Notes: a model not told the origin generated them from the letters alone. Numbered from the stretch's first letter, positions 33,837-42,461 are shown. The stretch: DNA of 64,000 nucleotides from Mesorhizobium loti R88b (GCF_013170845.1 NZ_CP033367.1:3411001-3475000), one strand, 5' to 3'. A program made the numbers and translations.

Positions 33837-34688
33837 CGGACATCAAGGCGATCCAGTACGGCTCGCAGCTGCGCCAGAACAATCTCAACACCCAGGCCGC
33901 CATCTCGCGCTTCTCCGGCAAGCAGGCGGTGACGGCGTCGATCTTCAAGGCGGGCGGCAATCTCGTCGATGGTCTGTCGAAAATCTACGACCCATCCAAG
34001 GCGTCCGTGACCGGCTCCAGCGCCATCGCGGGCCGGTCGGTGATCTTCGGCAACTCGCCCCTGCGGGCTCCATGGGCAGGGAATAACTAGATGGCGACCA
34101 GCCCTCTTCAGCTCGCCCAGCGTCGGCTCAATGCGGGCGATGCTGTCTCCAATCTCCAGGAATCGCCTGTTGGCGACAGACCGCGAGCCGGTTTCGGCGG
34201 GCGACGAGACGACGCGCATGGTTGGCACGCGACGCACGGCGCAGCGGCAGCTGCATCGCCGCGGCCCGCTTCCCGACATGCACTAGCCGGTTCGGCCGGC
34301 CACTAGCGGTCCGTGAACGCTGGATCCTTTGAAGACCGCGACCCCACCAACAATCCGCCGATCCACCCTCGGGCTTCTCGATCGCGCTCCGCAAGGAGCG
34401 TGTCCGCGCGCGCAACCAACGGTGCAAAGCACTTGACCATTTTCACCGAAACCACATTCCGACGCCCGCCGCAGGGCGGGATGTACGCAGATGCGACAGG
34501 GCCATTTGCCGGAGCGGCGATGCAGCGGCAGCCGATGCTCGGCGCGCAGCCGCCGCAATCGAATTCCCTCGCGGACGACCTGCTCACCAGGCTCGCCGGT
34601 CAGCGTGGAGCGGCGACGCAGGAGGGATCGGGGTTCTGGGGGATCACCAGCGCCGATGTACAGGCCGCCGCTGCTGCCATGTCTGCGA
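33837..34688. repeat. Direct repeat of about 850 bp, copy 2, with gp14 3'-end pseudogene
   Basis: Holds codons for AIQYGSQLRQNNLNTQAAIS through LRAPWAGNN (33846-34090), a truncated duplicate of the gp14-like gene without its start. The following frame at 34091 (MATSPLQLAQRRLNAGD, 71 codons here, but only 22 in copy 1) and the first 80 codons of module C come next. A piece of T7 gp15/gp16-type gene start is one possible reading of the MATSPLQ frame. Confidence 0.85.
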
Positions 34689-36568
34689 GGAGGGGTGACC
34701 GCGTCGCAATCGACGGAAGCGGCTCGACGACGCTGGATGACAAGACAGCCATCCCGCTCAATGCCATTACCTACCTGAAGCCTGGGGATGCCGCAGCGCT
34801 AAAGGATCCGGCCAACACCGCGACTGCGGCCCAGTTCGTCGGCGCGCGTGCGAGGGTTCAGCTTGCGGAGCAGAACGCGCCGGCTGTCATCGCGGCGACT
34901 GGCGAATATCCCGATGAGCAACCAACCGCACAGGATTTCGTCAACATCTACGGTGCCGAAGAGGGTTCGAAGCGTTTCGATCAGTTCAGGACAACGGCCG
35001 GCGTCGCCAAGTCTTTCTTCGACATGTATCGGGCGCCGAACCAGGCGATACATGCCGAGCTTCGGGATTTCGAACCTGGCCCCAACGGCTCGCCGGAAGA
35101 GCGTGAACGATATGAAATAAGAGCCGGCGCCGCTCAGCTGATCCTGGGCGCCCGCGATGCCGATCCTGTCGCCTACATCAGCCAGATATTCCCGGGCGAG
35201 GCTCCGGACTGGAGCAAGGTCTCAACACCCCAGGATTTTCAAGCCGCCATCACTTGGGCCAGGGCTGCTCAGCAGCAGATGGGCTTCGGCAGGGTTTTGG
35301 CGGTTCCCCAGGCGCTCTCGGACAGCCTCGGGGCGAGATACGTCGATGAGAGCGTGCCGTTGCAGCAGCGCATCATCGACCTGAGCGAGGTTCTCAAGGC
35401 CGTGCGCGACCCGAAGGCGCGCTTCGTCTTGGCCGGACAGGTTTTCCAGTCCGCCCTGGATCGGTTGCGCCAAAACGCGGCAAACAACCCGAAGATCACG
35501 CCGGCGGAGCTGGAAGCCCAGGGAAAGGTCCTCGAGGCTAGCTTGATCGAGATGGCCCAGCACCCTGCACGGGTGCGGTTCAATGCCGGCTCATGGTGGC
35601 AAAAGCCGATTGCGGCAGTGAACGACAGCGTCAGGCTCGTGGCCAACGGCGCGACATTCGATCAGGCCGACAAGTTCGCCGCGGGGATGAATTGGCTCTT
35701 CTCCGACAAGAGCTACGACGAGTTGCTGGCGGCCGAACAAGCCGAAAGCGAGGACGCGGAGGATCGTGCCGGCTCGGCTGGCTCGGCCGCGAAACTGCTC
35801 GGCGCATTCGCCACCGGCCATGCCCTTACCTTCACGGGGAAGTTCGGAGCCGAAGCCCTGGAGGGTCTGCCAGGGCTCGTCGCGCGAAGCGCTGGCATGG
35901 CTGCCGATGGCGCGGTGTTCGGCGGTGTCGATGCGGCACTCAACGGCCGGGATATCCTGCGCGACATCGGCACTGGCGCGCTCTTGGGGGCGGGCGGCAA
36001 TGTTTTAGCCGAGGGCCTCGGTGCCATTGGCCGGCAAGTGTTGGCGAGGCTTGCCGAGCGTTCCGCCGATGCAAAAATCTCCACCAGAAGAGATGCCGAA
36101 ATGTTGCCCGCCGGACAAGCGAGCCACGACGGGTATGTCCCGGGGGCGGGTGAAATCCCTGGTCACCGTCAGGGAGTCGATGAAGTCACTGCTGACGCCG
36201 GGACAACTGGCGACATCGCTGACGGCCACGTCCTGCATCTTGTGTATATGCCTCATTGGACCGCGATTCAAAGAGCAGCGGCTGACCTTAAAGTCGCGGC
36301 ATTGAATCAGGTTGATAAGATTGTTAGCCCTTCGGTTCGTGCGAAGACGTCGGCCAGCACCACCTATAAACGGGCCGGCAACGAAGTGCCGACCGGCAAT
36401 GACGTGGATCATGTGCACGATTTGCAACTGGGAGGGTCCGAAGGGATATCCAACATGGCTATACTGGATAGAAGCGTCAATCGCAGTTTGGGACCTCAGA
36501 TACATCACCGAATAAAGCACCTGCCGCACGGAACGAGAATCACCAAGATTACGATCGGAGATCGCTAG
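34433..36568 (+). CDS. Module C: internal-virion-like N-terminus fused to an HNH nuclease toxin
   Basis: Predicted 711 aa from a TTG start at the position equivalent to the ATG of modules A and B. Residues 1-85 are the shared N-terminus; 130-380 are internal-virion-like (FVNIYGAEEGSKRFDQF, DPVAYISQIFPGEAPDW, ARAAQQQMGFGRVLAVP). A Gly/Ala-rich hydrophobic stretch follows (about 470-540: AFATGHALTFTGKFG, GTGALLGAGGNVLAEGLG), which could cross a membrane. The last 60 residues form an HNH nuclease (GNDVDHVHDLQLGGSEGISN, then MAILDRSVNRSLG). The stop overlaps the immunity GTG (TAGTG). Confidence 0.8.
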   Translation: MTIFTETTFRRPPQGGMYADATGPFAGAAMQRQPMLGAQPPQSNSLADDLLTRLAGQRGAATQEGSGFWGITSADVQAAAAAMSARRGDRVAIDGSGSTTLDDKTAIPLNAITYLKPGDAAALKDPANTATAAQFVGARARVQLAEQNAPAVIAATGEYPDEQPTAQDFVNIYGAEEGSKRFDQFRTTAGVAKSFFDMYRAPNQAIHAELRDFEPGPNGSPEERERYEIRAGAAQLILGARDADPVAYISQIFPGEAPDWSKVSTPQDFQAAITWARAAQQQMGFGRVLAVPQALSDSLGARYVDESVPLQQRIIDLSEVLKAVRDPKARFVLAGQVFQSALDRLRQNAANNPKITPAELEAQGKVLEASLIEMAQHPARVRFNAGSWWQKPIAAVNDSVRLVANGATFDQADKFAAGMNWLFSDKSYDELLAAEQAESEDAEDRAGSAGSAAKLLGAFATGHALTFTGKFGAEALEGLPGLVARSAGMAADGAVFGGVDAALNGRDILRDIGTGALLGAGGNVLAEGLGAIGRQVLARLAERSADAKISTRRDAEMLPAGQASHDGYVPGAGEIPGHRQGVDEVTADAGTTGDIADGHVLHLVYMPHWTAIQRAAADLKVAALNQVDKIVSPSVRAKTSASTTYKRAGNEVPTGNDVDHVHDLQLGGSEGISNMAILDRSVNRSLGPQIHHRIKHLPHGTRITKITIGDR

Positions 36569-37164
36569 TGTTCGAGACATTTCGTAGAAATTTTTCTGTG
36601 GACCCGGGGCGTAGACCAGGCACTGTCAATCTTGCTAGCGATATCCCTGGATTGAACGAGTTGCTGGCAGATTTTGGCGGAGCCTCGTTCAATCATGGCT
36701 TGTATAGAATTGTCTCTGCGCAAGATGTAGGAGCCTGGAACGCGAGGGTCGGCCTGGCTTTCTCGGAGTTTGCTGGGCGAATTACGTGCTTCGGTTATGA
36801 TTGGCTGGGAAGAACCTTCGCGGTCGACAAAGGAAGGATCGAAGAAGGTGAACCGGGGATTTTGATGTTTGAACCCGGTACCGGCGAGGCGCTCGAGATA
36901 CCTGCTAATATCAAGACTTTCCATGATGTCGAACTTAAAGAAAACCCAGATGCGGCATTGGCTTCTAGTGTTTATGCGGAATGGCGAGAGACAGGTGGCG
37001 GCGAGCCTGCCTATGATCAATGCGTCGGCTACAAAATACCGCTTTTCCTGAACGGGAAAGATGAATTCGAGAACTTGGAATTGTCGGACCTGGAGGTCTA
37101 TTGGCACATCATGGGCCAGCTTGTAGCCAAGGCAAAAGGCTTGCCCCCCCGGAACTCCTGTTAA
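36568..37164 (+). CDS. Tdi1/DUF1851-like immunity protein of module C
   Basis: A 198-aa soluble protein starting at a GTG that overlaps the toxin stop. The N-terminal part (LNELLADFGGASFNHGLYRI, ARITCFGYDWLGRTFAVD region, GEPGILMFEPGTGEALEIP) and the C-terminal LELSDLEVYWHIMGQLVAKAKGLPP fit the GAD/DUF1851 immunity family known from type VI effector pairs such as Tde/Tdi. A run of seven C near 37147 may be a frameshift: with six C the end would read GLPPGTPVNL, as the family usually has. Confidence 0.7.
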   Translation: MFETFRRNFSVDPGRRPGTVNLASDIPGLNELLADFGGASFNHGLYRIVSAQDVGAWNARVGLAFSEFAGRITCFGYDWLGRTFAVDKGRIEEGEPGILMFEPGTGEALEIPANIKTFHDVELKENPDAALASSVYAEWRETGGGEPAYDQCVGYKIPLFLNGKDEFENLELSDLEVYWHIMGQLVAKAKGLPPRNSC

Positions 37165-37422
37165 CCTTTGAGGTTGACTGGCGTATTTCCTTCAAGGATT
37201 GTCGTGTCCGAGGGATTACCGGCGGAAATACGAAGCTATGGGCAAGGAATCTCGAAATCGCTCACGATAACGACGTAACACTGTCTCCACAGAAATTTTC
37301 CGAGATGTTCGTCGACGAAAATTTCGGAATTTGAGTGCTGTTTTATGGCCGACGTGGTTGGCCAAGTTGGCCGGCGCGCCCGTCCCGTCAGGCCATCGCC
37401 ACCCCGCAACAGACCAGACACT

Positions 37423-37506
37423 CCAAGCCTCGCTTTCGCGGGGCTTTTTTCATGGAGCCCGCCCCCCGTGAGTGCCGTGCGGGGCGGACATCAAGGTGAT
37501 CCAGTA
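37423..37506. repeat. Third copy of the cassette-boundary repeat
   Basis: Matches 33771-33858: terminator hairpin, CGTGAGTGCCGTGCGGGGCG and the core GACATCAAGGTGATCCAGTA. It then breaks off from the gp14 sequence exactly after CCAGTA. It marks the right border of module C. Confidence 0.85.
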
Positions 37507-37626
37507 GAGTTGCCGCGTCCGCTGCGCCTGTCCACGGCCGCGGTCGATGCGCTGTCGGACGCCGAGGTCAAGGCGCTGCTGGCGCATAACCGCAAGGGCG
37601 AAAAACTGTGCGGGTGGAAGCCATGA
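37507..37626 (+). pseudogene. 3' remnant of a phage gene
   Basis: In frame it reads LPRPLRLSTAAVDALSDAEV and ends NRKGEKLCGWKP, joined to the gp14 core piece by recombination. It overlaps the next start by ATGA, as a native upstream phage gene would. The original product is unknown; its 5' part has been lost. Confidence 0.55.
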
Positions 37627-37730
37627 CGGTCGTGGCACTTCCGCTGGACTCGGCCATGCTGCTCGCCGGGCTGGTCATTTTCGGCGCCGGATCGGTCTTT
37701 GGTTTCCTGATTGCAAGGACGATGAAGTGA
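37623..37730 (+). CDS. Tiny single-helix membrane protein, 35 aa
   Basis: It reads MTVVALPLDSAMLLAGLVIF, then a glycine-rich rest of the helix and the basic end ARTMK. It is coupled to both neighbours (ATGA and TGATG). The position before the holin candidate suggests a lysis-module membrane peptide. Confidence 0.6.
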   Translation: MTVVALPLDSAMLLAGLVIFGAGSVFGFLIARTMK

Positions 37731-38047
37731 TGCACGACCTCTTCGATCTGCTCGGCATCAAGGGACCGGTCGTCGTCGCCGGCCTTGCCGGCGGTGTCCT
37801 GCGCGCCCTGTCGCGGCACCGCTACAAGCTGCGCGAAATGGTGGCGTCACCGATCTGCGGCGCGCTCGCCGCCGCTTATCTGACGCTGCCCGTGGTCCAG
37901 TATTCCCGCGCCACCGGCCTGCCGCTGGCCAATGACGACACGACAACGCTGGCGGCGGCCTTTCTCATCGGCGTCTGCGCCATGTGGATATCGGATATTC
38001 TGTTCGAGGTGATCGTGCGCAAGTTCAGGCCAGCCCCGGAGGACTAG
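37730..38047 (+). CDS. Putative phage holin, 105 aa
   Basis: Three hydrophobic segments (VVVAGLAGGVLRAL, ICGALAAAYLTLPVV, LAAAFLIGVCAMWISDILF) and a basic C-terminus (VRKFRPAPED). The size, the topology and the place at the end of the structural operon fit a class I holin that would time host lysis. No endolysin gene follows, unless module A's hydrolase once served that role. The assignment is by architecture only. Confidence 0.6.
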   Translation: MHDLFDLLGIKGPVVVAGLAGGVLRALSRHRYKLREMVASPICGALAAAYLTLPVVQYSRATGLPLANDDTTTLAAAFLIGVCAMWISDILFEVIVRKFRPAPED

Positions 38048-38097
38048 TTCGAGACCTTGAACTGTCGGGAAACTGCATGTGACAGCTCGATCGAGTT

Positions 38098-38135
38098 AAA
38101 GCCCGCCTCGGCTCACGCCGGGGCGGGCTTTTTTG
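38098..38135 (+). terminator. Intrinsic terminator at the end of the phage block
   Basis: AAGCCCGCC (38099) pairs with GGCGGGCTT (38122), followed by a T-run. It ends the phage transcription unit. Confidence 0.85.
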
Positions 38136-38220
38136 CGTTTGTGGCTCCTGATCGGCCGCTGCTATATCCGGTGCAAGGCTGCCGCACTCGCGGTGGCGTT
38201 GATCCAGTCCGGGCTTATGA

Positions 38221-38691
38221 ATGCTTATTGAACGATACGACGGAAACCGGGAGGCTTTGCGGCCGCTGTTTGTCCTGGCCGACGATTCCCCCATGCAGAT
38301 CTCCAGATATATCGACCAGGGCGAGGTGCTCGTCGCGCGCGATGGCGGGAGGATCGTCGGCCATGTGCAGATCATCGAGACAGACGAGGGCGATGTCTAC
38401 GAGCTCAAGAGCCTTGCGGTCCGTCCGGCAAGGCAGAGCGAGGGGTTGGGGCGTGCCCTTGTCGCGGCGGCAATCACCCGCTGCCGCGAGCGCAACGGCC
38501 GGCGCCTGATAGTTTCCACGGCAACCGCCGATATCGGCAATCTGCGGTTTTACCAGCGGCAGGGCTTTCGGATGTGCCGCATCGTGCAGGATGCTTTCGG
38601 GCCATCGACCGGTTACCCCGAAGGCTTGGCTGTGAACGGCATTCCGCTGCGCGACCAGGTGGTCTTCGAACGCGACCTCGGCGCGGACTGA
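38221..38691 (+). CDS. GNAT-family N-acetyltransferase
   Basis: A 156-aa acetyltransferase. The acetyl-CoA loop is visible as LAVRPARQSEGLGRALVAAA (residues 65-84, R-x-x-G-x-G/A type). It is followed by the family strand RLIVSTATADIGNLRFYQRQGFRMCRI. The substrate is unknown. It is monocistronic, bounded by terminators, and probably the first host gene after the prophage. Confidence 0.85.
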   Translation: MLIERYDGNREALRPLFVLADDSPMQISRYIDQGEVLVARDGGRIVGHVQIIETDEGDVYELKSLAVRPARQSEGLGRALVAAAITRCRERNGRRLIVSTATADIGNLRFYQRQGFRMCRIVQDAFGPSTGYPEGLAVNGIPLRDQVVFERDLGAD

Positions 38692-38728
38692 GGAATCTTC
38701 CGCCCGCGCTCCAGTCGCAGACAACCCA

Positions 38729-38763
38729 ATAGCCCGCTCCGGTTCGCCGCACGGGCTATTTTG
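38729..38763 (+). terminator. Intrinsic terminator after the acetyltransferase
   Basis: ATAGCCCG pairs with CGGGCTAT (38752), followed by TTTTG. Confidence 0.75.
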
Positions 38764-38830
38764 CGTTTTGACCCTAAAGCGCGCTGCGTCTGAAGGGATT
38801 CCTGCGGCGCGCTTTAGGTCTTTGTTTTCA

Positions 38831-38872
38831 TGCATGTCGCCCAAAACCGGGGCCACTTTTGGGCGACATGCA
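38831..38872. repeat. Perfect 16-bp inverted repeat
   Basis: TGCATGTCGCCCAAAA and TTTTGGGCGACATGCA with a 10-bp spacer, flush with the stop of the next (minus-strand) gene. It matches a palindrome widespread in Mesorhizobium-type genomes, and could end transcription of that gene. Confidence 0.75.
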
Positions 38873-39580
38873 CTAAGCCAGGATGTTGACGGCGCGGGCA
38901 GCGACCAGCGCGATCGTCAGCAGCGAGATCATCGCTTCCGCCATCATCAGCAGCTTGGCGCGCTGGGAGAGCGGCAAGGTGTCGGTCGGCGAAAACGCCG
39001 TCGCATTGGTGAAGGCGAGGAAGAAATAGTCGACGAAACCGGGCAGCCAGTGGCTAAGCTCGCGGTCATTCAACGTCATCTGTGCAAACAGGAAATCGGC
39101 CTGCGCCAGCTTGACGAGGCCACAGGTCGGCGGCCCGCCCCGGTCGGTGCTCCAGAACCACAAGGCGAAGACGATAACGTTGGTGACCCAGATGTTGAGG
39201 GCATCAATCAGCAGTGTCGTGCCGCTGTTGCCGGCATGGCCCTCCAGCAACGCTCGCACCAGCAAGACCAGCGAACCGCAATTCATGACGCTGATGATCG
39301 CGGTCATGGTCAAGGCCGTCCGGCGGATCATGACGCGAAACTGGCCGATCGCATGCCATTCGTGATCCTCGACCGCCTTTCTGGTGGCGGCCTGTGTCCA
39401 GGCGGTCGCCACCGATAGGGGCAACAGCAGCGCGGCCTCGAGCGCCGGGGCCAGCCAGCGCGGCCCGAAGGAGAGGTTGTTGATGACGAGAAGCTGCAGG
39501 CAGATGATGACGAGGACGGCCGCACGCGCCATCCAGAAGTCGAGCGCGCGGTAGTGAATGACGGCGTGCTGGTGACGCAT
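38873..39580 (-). CDS. Channel-like multipass membrane protein, 235 aa
   Basis: ATG at 39580 chosen; upstream frame is low-complexity. About four to five hydrophobic helices: AAVLVIICLQLLVINNLSF, LALEAALLLPLSV region, TALTMTAIISVMNCGSLVLLV, NIWVTNVIVFALWFW. The C-terminal part GFVDYFFLAFTNATAFSPTDTLPLS, then AKLLMMAEAMISLLTIALVAARAVNIL, looks like the pore region of two-helix ion-channel proteins. The ion and role are unknown. Confidence 0.65.
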   Translation of the reverse strand: MRHQHAVIHYRALDFWMARAAVLVIICLQLLVINNLSFGPRWLAPALEAALLLPLSVATAWTQAATRKAVEDHEWHAIGQFRVMIRRTALTMTAIISVMNCGSLVLLVRALLEGHAGNSGTTLLIDALNIWVTNVIVFALWFWSTDRGGPPTCGLVKLAQADFLFAQMTLNDRELSHWLPGFVDYFFLAFTNATAFSPTDTLPLSQRAKLLMMAEAMISLLTIALVAARAVNILA

Positions 39581-39738
39581 GATGGATCCAGAGACTTGGG
39601 GGACAGGGGGTGACACAGGCTGTCTGCCTGAGCATGGCAGGAAGCGGCGAATGTCGTGCTCAATCTTGGCCCCGCAATGGCGGTGCAAGTATACATTTTC
39701 GTAAGCTTTGATATCGGCACTATTCGGAAAACCGGACG

Positions 39739-41325
39739 ATGTGGTTTAAGCGCCGCATGGCCGGAATAGATGACTCCATGGATGGTTGGATGCCGGCAGG
39801 ACTGCCTGCTTCCGGTGTTGACTCGCCATCGGCCTGGGCTGTCCTGCTTCGTCATCCCTTGTATTTGCTGGCGCTTTTGTGCCTTGCACAGATTTTTTGC
39901 TGGACGCTGGTGCCGGCGCTGGTCGATCCGGCACCGCCCGGCGATGTCGTGGAAGGCTTCATGTGGGGCCGCGAATGGGTGCTTTTGACCTACAAGCATC
40001 CGCAGCTCCCCGGCTGGCTGCTCGAGATCAGCCATCTCCTGACGGGGTCGTTTCGCTGGCCGCAATATCTGCTCGCCCAGTTGACGATCTCCTCAACTTT
40101 CATCCTGGTCTATCTGCTGGCCCGCGACATGCTCGGGCAAAATCGCGCGCTGGCCGCCGTGCTGTTGATGCCGTCGGTCTATTTTTTTGGCTGGCCCACC
40201 CCGCAATTCAATCATGATTATGCGCAGATGCCGTTCTGGGCGGCCATCTGCTGGCTGTTGTGGCGCGCCGGCCGTGGGAGCGGGCCTGGTTGGTGGCTGG
40301 CGCTCGGGCTGGTGTCGGGCGTCGGGCTCTATGCCAAGTTCTCCACCGGCTTGCTGCTTGTGTTCGGCGCTCTCTGGCTGCTGTCCGACGCGCGAGCGCG
40401 CAGCCGGCTCGCGACGCCGTGGCCATGGCTAGGCCTTGTCGTTTTTCTCGCCGTCGCCGCGCCGCTGGCCATCGCGCTCTACCGCCTCGACTTCCTGCCG
40501 CTGACTTATTTCGCCGACCGCGATGCATGGGTCACCGAGCACCGTGCGCGCCTTTATTATATCGGTGTCCAACTGGCCGGGCTCTCCGGCTTTCTCCTGG
40601 TGTTGGCAATATCAGGGCTGCTGCGACGTTCGCCGGCCCCTGAAAGGCCTGTCGAGCGCGGCACGCTCGTCTACCTCCTGTGGATGGGAATTGGGCCGGC
40701 GGTGCTCGTCATGGCGGCCTCGTTGATCACCGGCACCGGCGAGGCCTGGGGCGCGCCGATGTACAATCTTGTCGGTGTCGTGGTGCTGGCCGTGGTTGGC
40801 CACCGGCTCGGTGCCTCCGAAATGCGCAAGCTGGCAATCTGCGCCTTCATCTGCATCGTCACCATGTCAGGCGCCTATGCGGCCATCCGCTGGACGGACT
40901 GCAATCTGCGAGGGCGCATGGACGCCGTCTGCTGGCCGGCGCAGCCGATCTCGGACGAGGCCGAAGCGGTCTGGCACGCGGCGGCGCCCGGCCGGCTCGA
41001 CATCGTCGGCGGCGATACCAATCTCGCCATGCTGGCCGGCCTCGATGCCTATGACAAGCCGTCGATCTTCACCGACCTCAACATGCGGTTCGCACCCTGG
41101 ATAACGAGGCAGCGGCTGCTTGATCACGGCATGCTTATGGTCTGGTCGGGGCGCGGCGTGCCGCCGCGGCTGCGGGCATGGCTGGGCAACGTTCCGGTCA
41201 AGACCGTTCTTTTCAACTGGTCGCGCGAAGCGCCGCCTGTGCCAATCAGTTTTGCCGCCATTCCACCTGGTGTGCGCAACCTGCCGGCTGCGATAGACAG
41301 CGGGACCCGGGATCCGGGCAGCTGA
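39739..41325 (+). CDS. Glycosyltransferase family 39 (ArnT/PMT-like) membrane protein
   Basis: A 528-aa protein with about ten transmembrane helices. The first periplasmic loop has the acidic motif [19 protein letters not shown] and the next loop [12 protein letters not shown], the polyprenyl-phosphate-sugar binding and K-H-P-x-L-P-x-W signature of GT39/ArnT-type enzymes. These transfer a sugar or aminosugar from a lipid carrier to lipid A or other envelope acceptors. The acceptor here is not known. The C-terminal 120 residues form a soluble domain. Confidence 0.82.
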   Translation: MWFKRRMAGIDDSMDGWMPAGLPASGVDSPSAWAVLLRHPLYLLALLCLAQIFCWTLVPALVDPAPPGDVVEGFMWGREWVLLTYKHPQLPGWLLEISHLLTGSFRWPQYLLAQLTISSTFILVYLLARDMLGQNRALAAVLLMPSVYFFGWPTPQFNHDYAQMPFWAAICWLLWRAGRGSGPGWWLALGLVSGVGLYAKFSTGLLLVFGALWLLSDARARSRLATPWPWLGLVVFLAVAAPLAIALYRLDFLPLTYFADRDAWVTEHRARLYYIGVQLAGLSGFLLVLAISGLLRRSPAPERPVERGTLVYLLWMGIGPAVLVMAASLITGTGEAWGAPMYNLVGVVVLAVVGHRLGASEMRKLAICAFICIVTMSGAYAAIRWTDCNLRGRMDAVCWPAQPISDEAEAVWHAAAPGRLDIVGGDTNLAMLAGLDAYDKPSIFTDLNMRFAPWITRQRLLDHGMLMVWSGRGVPPRLRAWLGNVPVKTVLFNWSREAPPVPISFAAIPPGVRNLPAAIDSGTRDPGS

Positions 41326-41515
41326 AGTCAGCGCACGGTTCAATCCCGTCTCGCGTCATGATCGTTCCTTCCCGCATGATCGCCGGGCCGCCGCGTTTCG
41401 GGGCGACTGGACGAAACAGGCGACAATGCCCATTTATGGAAAGATCCAATTTTGTTTGCGAATTCCGGACGGGAAACCGATACACAGCTGGAATTGCTTT
41501 GTGAGGAGACGTGAC

Positions 41516-42034
41516 ATGGCGACTTCGACCGAACGCGCAGTGCTTGCCGGTGGCTGTTTCTGGGGCATGCAGGATCTGATACGGCGCTATCCCGGCGTCA
41601 TCTCCACCCGCGTCGGCTATAGCGGGGGTGATGTGCCCAACGCCACCTACCGCAACCACGGCAGTCATGCCGAAGCCATCGAGATCAATTTCGATCCGGC
41701 GGTGATCAGCTTTCGCACGCTGCTGGAGCGCTTTTTCCAGATCCACGATCCGACGACGCGCAACCGCCAGGGCAACGATGTCGGGATGAGCTACCGCTCG
41801 GCAATCTACTACACCAGCGACGAGCAAAAGCGCGTTGCCGAAGACACCATCGCCGATGTCGATGCCTCCGGCCTATGGCCCGGCAAGGTCGTCACCGAAG
41901 TCGCGGCGGCCGGCCCCTTCTGGGAGGCCGAGCCAGAGCACCAGGACTATCTGGAGAAATATCCCAACGGCTACACCTGCCATTTCGTCAGGCCGGGCTG
42001 GAAGTTGCCGGTTCGCGAGAAGGCGGTGTCGTAA
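41516..42034 (+). CDS. msrA: Peptide methionine-(S)-S-oxide reductase
   Basis: Predicted 172 aa. The catalytic Cys14 lies in [10 protein letters not shown], followed by [13 protein letters not shown], the substrate-binding [12 protein letters not shown] and [18 protein letters not shown], all invariant in MsrA. It reduces methionine S-sulfoxide in proteins after oxidative damage in the cytoplasm. GAGGAG upstream supports the ATG at 41516. A strong terminator follows at 42085. Confidence 0.95.
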   Translation: MATSTERAVLAGGCFWGMQDLIRRYPGVISTRVGYSGGDVPNATYRNHGSHAEAIEINFDPAVISFRTLLERFFQIHDPTTRNRQGNDVGMSYRSAIYYTSDEQKRVAEDTIADVDASGLWPGKVVTEVAAAGPFWEAEPEHQDYLEKYPNGYTCHFVRPGWKLPVREKAVS

Positions 42035-42084
42035 CATCTAAACTGATCGCAGGGCTGTGACCTGGCACAGCTGTCCTGTTAACA

Positions 42085-42118
42085 AAAAGCCGCGGAGCAA
42101 ATGCTCCGCGGCTTTTTT
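42085..42118. terminator. Bidirectional intrinsic terminator
   Basis: Perfect stem AAGCCGCGGAGCA / TGCTCCGCGGCTT with an AA loop, A-run on the left and T-run on the right; serves both msrA and the convergent exported-protein gene. Confidence 0.9.
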
Positions 42119-42134
42119 GCGCTTGGCACCAAGC

Positions 42135-42461
42135 TTACTTGCCGCAGTTGTTGTCATTCACGGTTGGCGCCGTCGCATTGCCGTTGGCATCGGACTGCGC
42201 GCCCTGCGGGTTGGTCGGACAATTCTTGTCCGCATTGGAATTCATGTCACCAGGCGCAGTGTTCGTGCTGTTGGTCGCCGACGAGTCAACGTTGTTGGGG
42301 TCGACTGTGTTGGGCGAAGCAGGGGTGGCCGGGTCTACCGTCACGGACTTGCCGCTCCCGCCGCTGCTTCCATCAGTGCCGTTCGCGCCTGTGCTTTGCG
42401 CCATGGCGGACGTGGCAAGAGCAACGGTGAAAGCCGAAGCTGCGAGGATTTTCATGAACAT
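42135..42461 (-). CDS. Exported Asn/Ser/Thr-rich protein, 108 aa
   Basis: Start MFMKILAASAFTVALATSAMAQ is a Sec signal peptide; GGAG lies just upstream of the ATG. The mature part is low-complexity (GANGTDGSSGGSGKS, DPATPASPNTVDPNNVDSSATN) with two Cys near the end (NCPTN, NNCGK). It is a periplasmic or surface protein, structure likely disordered. An EcfG-like promoter lies about 50-70 bp upstream, so general-stress control is likely. Confidence 0.7.
   Translation of the reverse strand: MFMKILAASAFTVALATSAMAQSTGANGTDGSSGGSGKSVTVDPATPASPNTVDPNNVDSSATNSTNTAPGDMNSNADKNCPTNPQGAQSDANGNATAPTVNDNNCGK

Noticed and set aside
37101..37334. 77-codon frame after the module C immunity gene
   Set aside because: It starts inside the immunity gene and is most simply its shifted tail plus non-coding sequence.
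6100..38200. tRNA or integrase at the prophage borders
   Set aside because: Looked for but none was recognisable within the window.
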